A program made the position numbers and the translations under genes. Below, piece by piece: positions 53,288-60,819 of a stretch of DNA of 64,000 bases. The stretch's first letter is position 1; every line of letters starts with the position of its first letter. Under the pieces are notes generated by a model, which was not told where the DNA came from, ran no database searches, and saw nothing but the letters and a program-made list of their open reading frames with translations. The stretch is from JAUIAS01 sp030425395. GTDB taxonomy: Bacteria > Pseudomonadota > Alphaproteobacteria > Rhodobacterales > Rhodobacteraceae. The stretch covers positions 3,410,001-3,474,000 of the forward strand of contig CP121336.1 in the NCBI GenBank assembly GCA_043553855.1. The letters run 5' to 3'.

Positions 53288-53538
53288 TGTTGATTGCCCG
53301 TCTTTTTGCAACCCTGCGCACGCGCATGGCTCTATGGGGTGGCCTCATGGTTATCTTTCTTGCTGCCTTGCGTGTTGCCAGGCGTCAGGGGCGACAGGCA
53401 GCAGAGGCCGAGTTTGCCATTCGCGCGGCTGACGCCCGCATCCGGGCGCTACGCACATCCCATGAGGTCACACATGAAATTGAGAACCTGTCTGATGATG
53501 AGCGTAATCGCCGCCTTGATCGCTGGATGCGGGATTGA
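53287..53538 (+). CDS. Inner-membrane spanin (Rz-like)
   Basis: An 83-residue protein: an N-terminal membrane helix (RMALWGGLMVIFLAALRVAR) and a charged coiled-coil (AEFAIRAADARIRALR, NLSDDERNRRLDRWMRD). The next gene overlaps its end in another frame and encodes a lipoprotein. This is the classic Rz/Rz1 layout. It fuses inner and outer membranes in the last step of lysis. Confidence 0.85.
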   Translation: MLIARLFATLRTRMALWGGLMVIFLAALRVARRQGRQAAEAEFAIRAADARIRALRTSHEVTHEIENLSDDERNRRLDRWMRD

Positions 53539-53674
53539 CGGGCTGCATGGCACGGACTGTGACTGGGCCGTGCCAATCCGTCCCTCACGCAGCGATCAGC
53601 TGACGGATGGCACCGCGCGCCAGATCCTCTCCCATAATGAAACCGGCGCAGAGCTCTGCGGGTGGCTGCCATGA
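53474..53674 (+). CDS. Outer-membrane spanin lipoprotein (Rz1-like)
   Basis: A 66-residue lipoprotein: MKLRTCLMMSVIAALIAGCG gives a signal peptide with lipobox LIAGC (lipidated Cys19). It overlaps the end of the Rz-like gene by 65 bases in a different frame. It would be the outer-membrane partner of the Rz-like protein. Confidence 0.85.
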   Translation: MKLRTCLMMSVIAALIAGCGIDGLHGTDCDWAVPIRPSRSDQLTDGTARQILSHNETGAELCGWLP

Positions 53675-53691
53675 AGCACCAAAAAACTTCG

Positions 53692-54375
53692 TCAGTTCCG
53701 ACCACAGCACTGCTTGTATTTGCGGCCTGATCCGCAAGGACATGGATCGTTCCGGCCCGGCCGAGAACCAGTCTTGAAAGGCTGACCTGGCAGGTTCGCG
53801 GGCATGTGCCCAGCGAGTTCGGGACGGGATTGGTGCAGGATCGTGGCCACGCAATTTGGGATCAGATCGGGCGCTTCAAGATCAATTTGGTCGATTTCTT
53901 CAGCCGTGAACTTGCTATTGCCGATATAGATATCCTGTAGCGCCATGATGAAGATGATCGTGCTGCGGGTTTCCTCATCAGCGCGGTCAAGAAGCGCCTC
54001 CCAGGCATCTGGTCTCAATGCCATAGCGCGTGTGAACCCATCAACCCATGGTTCCCAGAGGGTCTCCTCACTGTTTGGATCGATCTCGTAGATGGGTTCG
54101 ACCCAGAGTGATTGCGTGATCTGGGATGCCACATTGTTGTAATGTTCCATCACCGCGCCGATCGTCTCCTCAGCTGCCTCCAGACCGGGAAAACCTGCGG
54201 CCCCGGTAACGCCCCAGATCGGGGGCAGCCAATCCGAGGGCGGGATCATCTCGGGACAGGTAAGAATACCGGTTACAAAGCCGTCGAGTTCACTGACGCT
54301 CATGGGATCATTCTCGACAGGCAAGGCCTGCAGCAGGTCTTCAAGGCGGTCTAGTCGGTCGTCTTCCTGATTCAT
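53692..54375 (-). CDS. UPF0149 (YecA-like) protein with SEC-C motif
   Basis: A 227-residue protein. The UPF0149 domain occupies about 25-185 (MSVSELDGFVTGILTCPEMI, WEPWVDGFTRAMALRPDAWE). The C-terminal RNDPCPCGSGRKYKQCCG is the zinc-binding SEC-C motif. AAAGGACC precedes the ATG. It is leftward between lysis and fibre genes. Chromosomal homologues are linked to translation or protein export, but its role in a phage is unknown. It is probably a moron. Confidence 0.9.
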   Translation of the reverse strand: MNQEDDRLDRLEDLLQALPVENDPMSVSELDGFVTGILTCPEMIPPSDWLPPIWGVTGAAGFPGLEAAEETIGAVMEHYNNVASQITQSLWVEPIYEIDPNSEETLWEPWVDGFTRAMALRPDAWEALLDRADEETRSTIIFIMALQDIYIGNSKFTAEEIDQIDLEAPDLIPNCVATILHQSRPELAGHMPANLPGQPFKTGSRPGRNDPCPCGSGRKYKQCCGRN

Positions 54376-54462
54376 GACAGGTCCTTTCTGCGATTGCAGA
54401 TCCTTTAGTTGTGATGGGGGCGTATTTACAATCTGGCGTCGCGAATGCCACTGGAGGCACAT

Positions 54463-54807
54463 ATGACTTGTTCTGTTCAGGAAGGCCCGGTCATCCTGAT
54501 CGGCTACGAATACCGCCTTCAGCTTCGGGCAGAGGCCGACCTCTTTCCCGAGGTGGCAAGCTTGACCGGCCAATTACGCCGCGCGGTGACCGACAGCGCG
54601 ATCCTTGCCACCATCTCCACTGAAAATGGCGGGGTGCTGCGCCACAACGAGCGGACAATCGAGATCGTTCTGGTTCCGACTATCACGGCAGGTCTCAGCC
54701 CCGGCAGCGTGACGCTTGATCTCGTGCGCACTGATCTCGATCCCGATCGGCATCTCGGTGTGCTTCTGGACATCCCCGTGGTCTTGCCGGTGACACGGGG
54801 GCTTTAG
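54463..54807 (+). CDS. Hypothetical tail-associated protein
   Basis: A 114-residue beta-rich protein with GGAGG 5 bases before the ATG. It contains GPVILIGYEYRLQLRAEADL and ERTIEIVLVPTITAGLSPGS. It begins the second fibre operon after the lysis genes. It resembles small fibre-accessory proteins of Rhodobacterales phages. Confidence 0.75.
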   Translation: MTCSVQEGPVILIGYEYRLQLRAEADLFPEVASLTGQLRRAVTDSAILATISTENGGVLRHNERTIEIVLVPTITAGLSPGSVTLDLVRTDLDPDRHLGVLLDIPVVLPVTRGL

Positions 54808-54810
54808 GCC

Positions 54811-55038
54811 ATGATGAATGCGCTTGATGTGCGGTCTCTCACGGGGCCGATCCGCGTTGACATCAGGTCCAGCACCCGGATTGCGCTGCGCCTGTCCACT
54901 GGGCCAATCGGCATCCGCCTGCTTGGCCAGCCAGGCCCGCAGGGGTCAACCGGGCCACAGGGCGACAAGGGTGATCAGGGCGCGCCCGGCATCACAATCC
55001 TGCCCACCGACGCTCCCATCAACGGAGGATTTTTCTGA
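54811..55038 (+). CDS. Small protein with collagen-like repeat
   Basis: A 75-residue protein. Residues about 42-61 are Gly-x-y triplets (GPQGSTGPQGDKGDQGAPG), a short collagen-like helix. The part before has strands (GPIRVDIRSSTRIALRL). Short collagen-like stems are known in phage tail fibres, where they hold trimers together. It overlaps the next fibre gene by 1 base. Confidence 0.78.
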   Translation: MMNALDVRSLTGPIRVDIRSSTRIALRLSTGPIGIRLLGQPGPQGSTGPQGDKGDQGAPGITILPTDAPINGGFF

Positions 55039-56282
55039 TGGCGAATACGATCCAATTGAAACGACGCGCCTCGGGCGTGGCGGGCGCGCCTGCGGCGCTG
55101 AAATCCGGCGAGTTGGCCCATAACGAGGTCGACGATACGCTGTATGTGGGCAAGGGCGATGACGGCGCAGGCAATGCCACTGCCATCGTGCCTCTCGGGG
55201 GCAGTGGCGGCTTTCTTGCCCTTGTCGGGACGCAGACGGTCGGTGGTGCCAAAACCTTCTCGCTGGTACCAAAGTCCAGTCAGGACGCAAGTGCTGCCAT
55301 CGATCTCGTGCGCAAGTCGCAACTGGATGCTGGCCTCGCCGCGAAAGCCGCGCTCAGCCACAGCCACGCCATCGGCGATGTCACCGGTCTGCAGGCCACG
55401 CTCGACGGCAAGCTCGGGGCGTCGGCGAACGCGGTGTCTGCCAGCAAACTCGCAACGGCGCGAACGATCTCCCTGGCAGGCGACCTATCAGGTTCCGTCA
55501 GTTTCAATGGCACTGCGAATGTGACGCTCACCGCGGCCGTTGCCGATGATAGCCACGCCCATGTCATTGCCAATGTAGATGGATTGCAGGCTGCCCTTGA
55601 TGCGAAGGCCTCCCTGACCTCACCGGGGCTGACGGGAACGCCGACAGCGCCGACTGCGGCCTCGAGCACAAACACGGTTCAAATCGCAACCACAGCCTTT
55701 GTGCAGCAGGCCATCGTCGATTTTGGTCCCGGCGATATGCTGAAATCGAGCTATGACGCGGACAATGACGGCAAGGTCGATGCGGCAGAGGTGGCGGATG
55801 CAGCACCTTGGGCGGGCATCACGGGAAAGCCGACGAGCTTTACCCCTGCAAGTCACAGCCATCCGGTCTCTCAGGTCACAGGTTTGCAGGCGGCGCTCAA
55901 TGCCAAGGCCGCTCTGGCCTCGCCTGTATTGACGGGCACGCCGACGGCTCCCACGGCTGCGAGCGGAACCAACACCACGCAATTGGCCACGACGGCCTTT
56001 GTTGCGGTCGCCATCGGCGCGCTGATCGATGCGGCACCTGGCGCGATGGATACGCTGAACGAATTGGCAGCAGCCCTTGGGGACGATCCGAACTTTGCCA
56101 CCACGGTCACCAACGCGCTCGCAGGGAAATTGGCGACGGCCTCAAACCTTGCAGATCTACCGAACAAGGGAACGGCGCGATCCAACCTGGGCCTTGGCTC
56201 CATGGCCACGCAGGCGTCAAACAGTGTCGCCATCACGGGCGGGGCGATCAACGGTATCGCTCTGGACGGCGGGACATTTTGA
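55038..56282 (+). CDS. Tail fibre protein with Mtd-like N-terminus and repeats
   Basis: A 414-residue fibre. The N-terminal 55 residues (MANTIQLKRRASGVAG, SGELAHNEVDDTLYVGKG) resemble the tropism-determinant N-terminal domain. It then has repeated tail-fibre units: SHSHAIGDVTGLQATLDGK, SHSHPVSQVTGLQAALNAK and two LTGTPTAPTAASxTNTxQ blocks. It is followed at once by a second protein with the same N-terminal domain, and there is no S74 end on this one. Confidence 0.87.
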   Translation: MANTIQLKRRASGVAGAPAALKSGELAHNEVDDTLYVGKGDDGAGNATAIVPLGGSGGFLALVGTQTVGGAKTFSLVPKSSQDASAAIDLVRKSQLDAGLAAKAALSHSHAIGDVTGLQATLDGKLGASANAVSASKLATARTISLAGDLSGSVSFNGTANVTLTAAVADDSHAHVIANVDGLQAALDAKASLTSPGLTGTPTAPTAASSTNTVQIATTAFVQQAIVDFGPGDMLKSSYDADNDGKVDAAEVADAAPWAGITGKPTSFTPASHSHPVSQVTGLQAALNAKAALASPVLTGTPTAPTAASGTNTTQLATTAFVAVAIGALIDAAPGAMDTLNELAAALGDDPNFATTVTNALAGKLATASNLADLPNKGTARSNLGLGSMATQASNSVAITGGAINGIALDGGTF

Positions 56283-56284
56283 GC

Positions 56285-56878
56285 ATGGCCAATACGCTTC
56301 AAGTGAAACGGACGACCGTGGCCGGGCGGGTGCCAACGACAGCGCAACTGGCTGCGGGTGAGTTGGCGGTCAACGTGACCGATGGCAAGCTCTACCTGAA
56401 GAAAACCACCAGCGGGGTCGAGAGCATTGTCGATGTCACAAGCGCGGCACTTACCGACGCCGAACTCTTTGCCAAGGTCACCGCGCAAGACGGCCCGGGC
56501 TCGGGCCTCAATGCAGATTTGCTTGACGGCAGCCATGCCAGCGCCTTTGCAACCCTATCAGGGGCGACCTTCACCGGCGTGGTGACAGCGCCGAACTTCG
56601 TCTCCTCGTCGGACGCGCGGCTCAAATCCGAGATCACCCCCATCACCGATGCCCTTGCAAAGGTCGAGGCACTCTCTGGGGTCACCTTCCGCATGGCCGG
56701 CAGCGATGTTCGGCAGATGGGCTTGCTTGCGCAGCATGTGCAACGCGTCGCTCCCGAAGCGGTGATCGAGGCCGAAGGCGTGCTGCGTCTGGCTTACGGC
56801 AATCTCATCGGCCTTCTCGTTGAGGCCATCAAGGACCTTGCAACGCAGGTCGATCAGCTGAAAGGGACGACACCGTGA
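56285..56878 (+). CDS. Tail fibre protein, Mtd-like N-terminus and S74 chaperone end
   Basis: A 197-residue protein. It begins MANTLQVKRTTVAGRVPTTA like the preceding fibre, carries ATFTGVVTAPNFVSSSDARL and ends in an S74 chaperone domain (LKSEITPITDALAKVEALSG). DNA in this junction is nearly identical to the equivalent part of the fibre at 51315. It probably forms part of the receptor-binding complex. Confidence 0.87.
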   Translation: MANTLQVKRTTVAGRVPTTAQLAAGELAVNVTDGKLYLKKTTSGVESIVDVTSAALTDAELFAKVTAQDGPGSGLNADLLDGSHASAFATLSGATFTGVVTAPNFVSSSDARLKSEITPITDALAKVEALSGVTFRMAGSDVRQMGLLAQHVQRVAPEAVIEAEGVLRLAYGNLIGLLVEAIKDLATQVDQLKGTTP

Positions 56879-57777
56879 TCGAGACCGGATTATTCTCAAT
56901 CTACAACTGCGGGGTGCCGCTGCATTATGGCGTGGACATCAAGCCAGGCTATGCGGGCCTCGCTGTTTTTGAAGTGGTGACCCAAAGCGCCGACATGGGC
57001 GAACTTGGGGCAATGCCTTGGGCGGACCTGCTCGTCCACCTCGAGACCCCACCCAGCTTTGGCAACAATGCAGGCTTCGTTGATTTGGCCTATGATGACG
57101 TACTGATTCCGGATCTGCCAGGGACGGCCCATGGCGGCATCTACAAGGGACGCTCTTACATCTTTGAGGACGGCATGCGCGGGGCCGATGAACTCGTCGA
57201 CTACTCGCTTATCGATATCGCGCTTGGCCACGACCGCAAACCTCTCCCCTGGCGCAACCGCTTTGCACAATCCGCAAGAGAAAAGGTCGATCTCTCCTTC
57301 CGCCACCGCGCCCGCGCACAGATTGCCAATGCGCTGGTGTTCTTCATGCCGATCAAGGCAACGTTCGATCAGGTGAGGATCGAACTTCTTTGCGATCAGG
57401 ATCCGATCCTTCTGAATGGGACAACAATCACAGGACGGGTTGATAATGCCTCAATCCCCAAGGACGGCCAGTGGTTCAAACAGTTCTATTTCCACGCCGT
57501 TGCGACTGAGGCGATCACTGTGCCTGCGGGGGGCAGGGCGGATGTGCCGATTGCACTGAAGTGGAACGGCGACGGCACGCCCGTTGCCCATGCGCTGACG
57601 CTGAAGCTCGAGAGCGACGCCGGCTATCTGCCCAAGCGGCGGCTCGCGACAGATGCTTCGGGAACCGGTCGCTTTGGTGTGGACGCACTGGGGCTCGCGG
57701 CGGGTGACCGGATCGCGGTCAAGATCAACACAGAGCATTACAGCGCGATCGGCAAGGTCGTCGTGGAGGTGGTGTGA
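56875..57777 (+). CDS. Hypothetical protein, first gene of the oxygenase/rSAM group
   Basis: A 300-residue protein starting at GTG that overlaps the fibre stop (GTGA). I do not recognise the family. The N-terminal half contains aromatic-rich segments (WADLLVHLETPPSFGNNAGF). The C-terminal third reads like a beta-sandwich (AVATEAITVPAGGRADVPIA, DRIAVKINTEHYSAIGKVVV). It may be a virion protein, perhaps the structure that carries or receives the modified product of the genes after it. Confidence 0.75.
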   Translation: MIETGLFSIYNCGVPLHYGVDIKPGYAGLAVFEVVTQSADMGELGAMPWADLLVHLETPPSFGNNAGFVDLAYDDVLIPDLPGTAHGGIYKGRSYIFEDGMRGADELVDYSLIDIALGHDRKPLPWRNRFAQSAREKVDLSFRHRARAQIANALVFFMPIKATFDQVRIELLCDQDPILLNGTTITGRVDNASIPKDGQWFKQFYFHAVATEAITVPAGGRADVPIALKWNGDGTPVAHALTLKLESDAGYLPKRRLATDASGTGRFGVDALGLAAGDRIAVKINTEHYSAIGKVVVEVV

Positions 57778-58517
57778 TGGAAATTGCCACCACGACCGAA
57801 TTGCAGATGATCTACCCGGCCTTTGTGCTGCACAAACACTGGGAGATGCCCGAGGGCTTCAATGATTACCTTTATGGACTGGCTGTTGAAGACGCGTTGG
57901 CAAACCGGATCCAGGACGCAGGCGATGGCCGCAATGTTGGGGATCAGACCAACCATCTCGGCCATCTGCGGCATAACTTCCTGATGGATTGCCGCGATCC
58001 GGCAATCGCCGTGCTGGCGCAGATGGTCTTTGCCGCCGTGCGTGAATATCTCCAGTTGGCCTATGGCTATGATCACACCGGTGACATCTGCATGATGTCG
58101 GACACCTTTTGGCAGCGCCGGGCCGCGCGCGAGAACGTCGGCATCAACGCCCACACCCATAATCAAACCGACATCGTCTGCACGTATTACCCGCGGGTGG
58201 TGCTGGACGCCGACTGCCCGGACACGTCGCTCCATCGTGGGGCAGTGCGGTTTTACGACCCGGCCAATGTTGGCAAGCGGCTTTGGCCGTGCCGCAACCC
58301 CGAGGCCTATATCGGCGGCTGGTATGCGGTTGAGCCGCGCACGGGGTCGATGCTTGTCTTTGAAGGCCATGTGCCCCACGACAGCACCTATTTTGAGGGC
58401 GAAGAGCGCATGTGCATTCCGGTGCTCTGCGCGCTCACACTTCCCAATTCCCATTGCAAGACAGGGCTCCAGGAGATCCTGGCACATCAGGCGCAAGGAG
58501 GCAGCCATGGCTTATAA
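57777..58517 (+). CDS. 2-oxoglutarate/Fe(II) oxygenase-like protein (first)
   Basis: A 246-residue protein with a cupin-like oxygenase pattern: VGINAHTHNQTDIVCTYYP supplies His126, His128 and Asp132 as candidate ligands. HRGAVRFYDP, then RTGSMLVFEGHVPHDSTYF, supplies the distal His (198 or 201). RMCIPV has the Arg211 expected to bind 2-oxoglutarate. This is close to the TIGR02466 group of hydroxylases. It overlaps the preceding stop (TGATG) and the following gene. The substrate is unknown; the adjacent Cys-rich protein is the obvious candidate. Confidence 0.78.
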   Translation: MEIATTTELQMIYPAFVLHKHWEMPEGFNDYLYGLAVEDALANRIQDAGDGRNVGDQTNHLGHLRHNFLMDCRDPAIAVLAQMVFAAVREYLQLAYGYDHTGDICMMSDTFWQRRAARENVGINAHTHNQTDIVCTYYPRVVLDADCPDTSLHRGAVRFYDPANVGKRLWPCRNPEAYIGGWYAVEPRTGSMLVFEGHVPHDSTYFEGEERMCIPVLCALTLPNSHCKTGLQEILAHQAQGGSHGL

Positions 58518-58770
58518 GGTCGGAACCACCATCGTGATCGACGACAGCGGCAAGGTGCCATGGAACCGGATCTCCGGGGCACCGGCGGCGGGCTTGCCCG
58601 CGGGCGAATATACGAAAACAGCAACAGAGACCCAGTCGACGGGGTCTGGCAACATCGTTTCGACCACCTTCAAGGGGCTCGAGTTCCAGAGTGACATGAC
58701 CTACCACGAAATCGAGCTGAGAACCTACACCAACTGCAACTGCAACTGCGCGTGCGATTGCCGGTGCTGA
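58507..58770 (+). CDS. 87-residue protein with alternating-cysteine C-terminus (candidate modification substrate)
   Basis: The first 70 residues resemble a short virion or fibre-type domain (YKVGTTIVIDDSGKVPWNRI, with SGAPAAGLPAGEY). The last 13 residues are TNCNCNCACDCRC: six cysteines at 77, 79, 81, 83, 85 and 87, the only ones in the protein, each separated by one polar or small residue. The ribosome site AAGGAGG, 5 bases from the ATG, is the strongest in this group, so high expression is likely. Flanked by two oxygenase-like genes and a radical SAM gene, it looks like a ribosomally made substrate for modification. Confidence 0.85.
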   Translation: MAYKVGTTIVIDDSGKVPWNRISGAPAAGLPAGEYTKTATETQSTGSGNIVSTTFKGLEFQSDMTYHEIELRTYTNCNCNCACDCRC

Positions 58771-59405
58771 AGGTGAAAACGCACATCACGTCGTTTGAGC
58801 TCTGGCCGACACGGGTTGCGATCTTCGAGGCTCCAGTGGACTGGGCGGTAAACAAGCAGTTGGCGGATGCGGCGATAACGGCCGCACATGTCACTGATGA
58901 CACTGAGATGTTAACCGCCGCCAAACGGCGTGTCCGCGGCATCCTTGATAAGACTGCAGCTGGTCAGGCGCTGAAAAGCCATCTCTTCGCCTGCGCTCGC
59001 ACAATGCTCGGCCCCTGGGCACCGTACCTCGATCCCGATCATTGCGAAAATCGCGCCCTGGTCATGATGCCCGGCAGCTTCATCTCAACGCATAAGGACA
59101 GCCGCGAGGGCGATCTGACCTGCGTGCATTTCCTGACGGGGGAAGGCGGGGGGCAGCCGGTAAACAGCGCGGGCAATCCCCGCTTCGTGATCGAGGATCC
59201 CTCGCGCTACTTTGACGAGGGACGGTTGCCCTATGAAGCGCGCCACGGCTTCTCGGTTAATCCAAGGCCGGGGCTCTCGGTCTTCTTTCCCTCCCATGTT
59301 CCCCACAACCAGCACCCCCATGAGGGGCGCACGCCGCATGTGCAGGTGGTCGCGAACTTCCGCGTCAATCTGCCCGTGGCGATTGAAGAAAGGCTTTTTG
59401 ACTGA
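58752..59405 (+). CDS. 2-oxoglutarate/Fe(II) oxygenase-like protein (second)
   Basis: A protein of up to 217 residues. FISTHKDSREGDLTCVHF gives the His-x-Asp pair (H114, D116). GLSVFFPSHVPHNQHPHEG gives the distal His, and VQVVANFRVNLP a candidate 2-oxoglutarate Arg. It overlaps the Cys-rich gene by 19 bases if it starts at GTG 58752; GTG 58764 or 58773 are alternatives. It ends on the first base of the radical SAM start. It shares little sequence with the other oxygenase, so the two probably act at different positions or steps. Confidence 0.8.
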   Translation: MRLPVLKVKTHITSFELWPTRVAIFEAPVDWAVNKQLADAAITAAHVTDDTEMLTAAKRRVRGILDKTAAGQALKSHLFACARTMLGPWAPYLDPDHCENRALVMMPGSFISTHKDSREGDLTCVHFLTGEGGGQPVNSAGNPRFVIEDPSRYFDEGRLPYEARHGFSVNPRPGLSVFFPSHVPHNQHPHEGRTPHVQVVANFRVNLPVAIEERLFD

Positions 59406-60682
59406 TGTGGTTCGATTTGACGCTAGAGGCACGCGACGGCAGCCGCCATCCCGCGCGCTATAACCCGCACACATCCCAGACCGACGGCCTGCCGCTGCCT
59501 GTCGAGCCCGGCACCTTCGCGTCCACCCCGCGCGTGGCGAAGGATAAGCCGGTTGGCAAATCCCGTGCGCCGCGTGTTCTCAAAATCCAGCTCGGCCTGT
59601 CGTGCAACTATGCCTGCAGCTATTGCAGTCAGGCGTTCCAGATCGCGGATGCCACGGTCTCGAAGCTGGCCGACGTCGAGCATTTTCTGACCGAGTTGGA
59701 TGGCTGGATCACGGAGGCCCCTGAAAAGATCGAGCTTTGGGGTGGGGAGCCGTTCCTCTATTGGGCCAAGATCAAGCGGCTGATCCCGGCACTGTCGGAG
59801 CGCTTCCCTGCGGCGCAGTTTCTGGTGATCACAAATGGATCGCTGCTCGACTCTGAAAAGTTGGACTTCATCGCGCGATACGACATCTGTGTCGGCATCA
59901 GCCACGACGGACCCGGGCAGCATCTGCGCGGACCCGATCCGCTGGATGACCCCGAGAAGAGCCGCTGGATCAAAGCGCTTCTTGCCGAGCGTCCGGGCAA
60001 GACGTCGTTCAACGCGGTGCTGACGCGAGACCATCATGATCTGCAGGCGCTGAAGGCTTGGTTCGCCGAAAAGGCTGGCCCCGACGTTCCCGTGGGGCTC
60101 GAGGGCGTGGTGAATGTCTATGACGCTGCGACCGCCATCGGGACGGGACGGTTTGAACCCGCGGAGCTGAACAGCCTGACCTGGTCGATCTTCGAGGCCT
60201 TGGTTGAGGACCCGAACGCCTTCGGCCTCGGGGAGCGCGTCAACGAATTTTACAAATCCATCACCCGACGCAGGCCGATCGAGGCGTTGGGTCAGAAATG
60301 CGGGATGGATCGCGAAGACACCATCGCCGTCGATCTGCGCGGCAATGTCATGACCTGCCAGAATACGGGTGCCAAGGGCGCGCATAAGATCGGCCATGTC
60401 GCTGACTTCGACGCCATCGCCCTCGGCACTGCGACGCATTTTGCGCACCGCAAAGAGTGCATGTCTTGCCCTGTCGTGCAGCTCTGCAAAGGGTCCTGCA
60501 TGTTCCTCGAGGGTGACTTCTTCGCGCAAAGCTGCGCCAATGAGTTCGCGTTCAATATGGGGATCATGATGGCCGCAGTCTGGCATCTGACGGGGATGGT
60601 GGTGGTTGGGGTGAAAACACAGGCCCGGCAGATGTCGATGGAAGCGCCCGACGCCTCAACAGCCCGCGTGCCCGGCCTGTAA
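59405..60682 (+). CDS. Radical SAM / SPASM-domain enzyme
   Basis: A 425-residue radical SAM enzyme. GLSCNYACSYC holds the CxxxCxxC cluster motif (67, 71, 74) and LWGGEPF (111-117) the SAM-binding glycine motif. The C-terminal SPASM region has seven cysteines: C299, C318, then C352-x2-C355-x5-C361-x3-C365 and C377, the full pattern for two extra iron-sulfur clusters. Such enzymes mature ribosomal peptides by C-S, C-C or related links. It is the last gene of the phage late operon, coupled to the oxygenase (TGATG). Confidence 0.92.
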   Translation: MWFDLTLEARDGSRHPARYNPHTSQTDGLPLPVEPGTFASTPRVAKDKPVGKSRAPRVLKIQLGLSCNYACSYCSQAFQIADATVSKLADVEHFLTELDGWITEAPEKIELWGGEPFLYWAKIKRLIPALSERFPAAQFLVITNGSLLDSEKLDFIARYDICVGISHDGPGQHLRGPDPLDDPEKSRWIKALLAERPGKTSFNAVLTRDHHDLQALKAWFAEKAGPDVPVGLEGVVNVYDAATAIGTGRFEPAELNSLTWSIFEALVEDPNAFGLGERVNEFYKSITRRRPIEALGQKCGMDREDTIAVDLRGNVMTCQNTGAKGAHKIGHVADFDAIALGTATHFAHRKECMSCPVVQLCKGSCMFLEGDFFAQSCANEFAFNMGIMMAAVWHLTGMVVVGVKTQARQMSMEAPDASTARVPGL

Positions 60683-60819
60683 TCCTCGTTTACAATGTCA
60701 AAGAACGCTTGGTAGATTCGATAGTCGACCAAAACCTTCGCACAGAGCAGACGAAAAGTCGTTGCCGGAAATGGGCACAATTGTGCACCTCGTCGCATGC
60801 GCGGGCTCGATGTCTACAC

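Larger units (their letters stand above)
13644..60682. mobile_element. Lambda-type siphoviral prophage with serine recombinase
   Basis: The run from the serine-recombinase operon to the radical SAM gene holds every module of a temperate siphophage. These are integration, S24 repressor, replication and recombination, DNA methylation, GpA-type terminase, gpW, portal, ClpP-like protease, decoration and capsid proteins, tail tube, frameshifting tail chaperone, tape measure, J-like tip protein, holin, endolysin, spanins and fibres. The limits given are the outermost phage-like genes. The true ends should lie in 13183-13643 and around 60683-60820, as serine-recombinase cores are too short to find by eye. 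Confidence 0.9.

Noticed and set aside
59423..60586. A long leftward frame opposite the radical SAM gene
   Set aside because: Antisense shadow of a gene with complete radical SAM and SPASM motifs.
13644..60682. CRISPR array, tRNA or rRNA genes in the window
   Set aside because: I looked for regularly spaced repeats and for cloverleaf-type sequence and found none. The only repeats are the short operator-like motifs and fibre duplications listed.
13644..60682. A gene transfer agent rather than a prophage
   Set aside because: Integrase, repressor, replication genes, a GpA-type terminase and lysis genes are all present, which fits a complete temperate phage.
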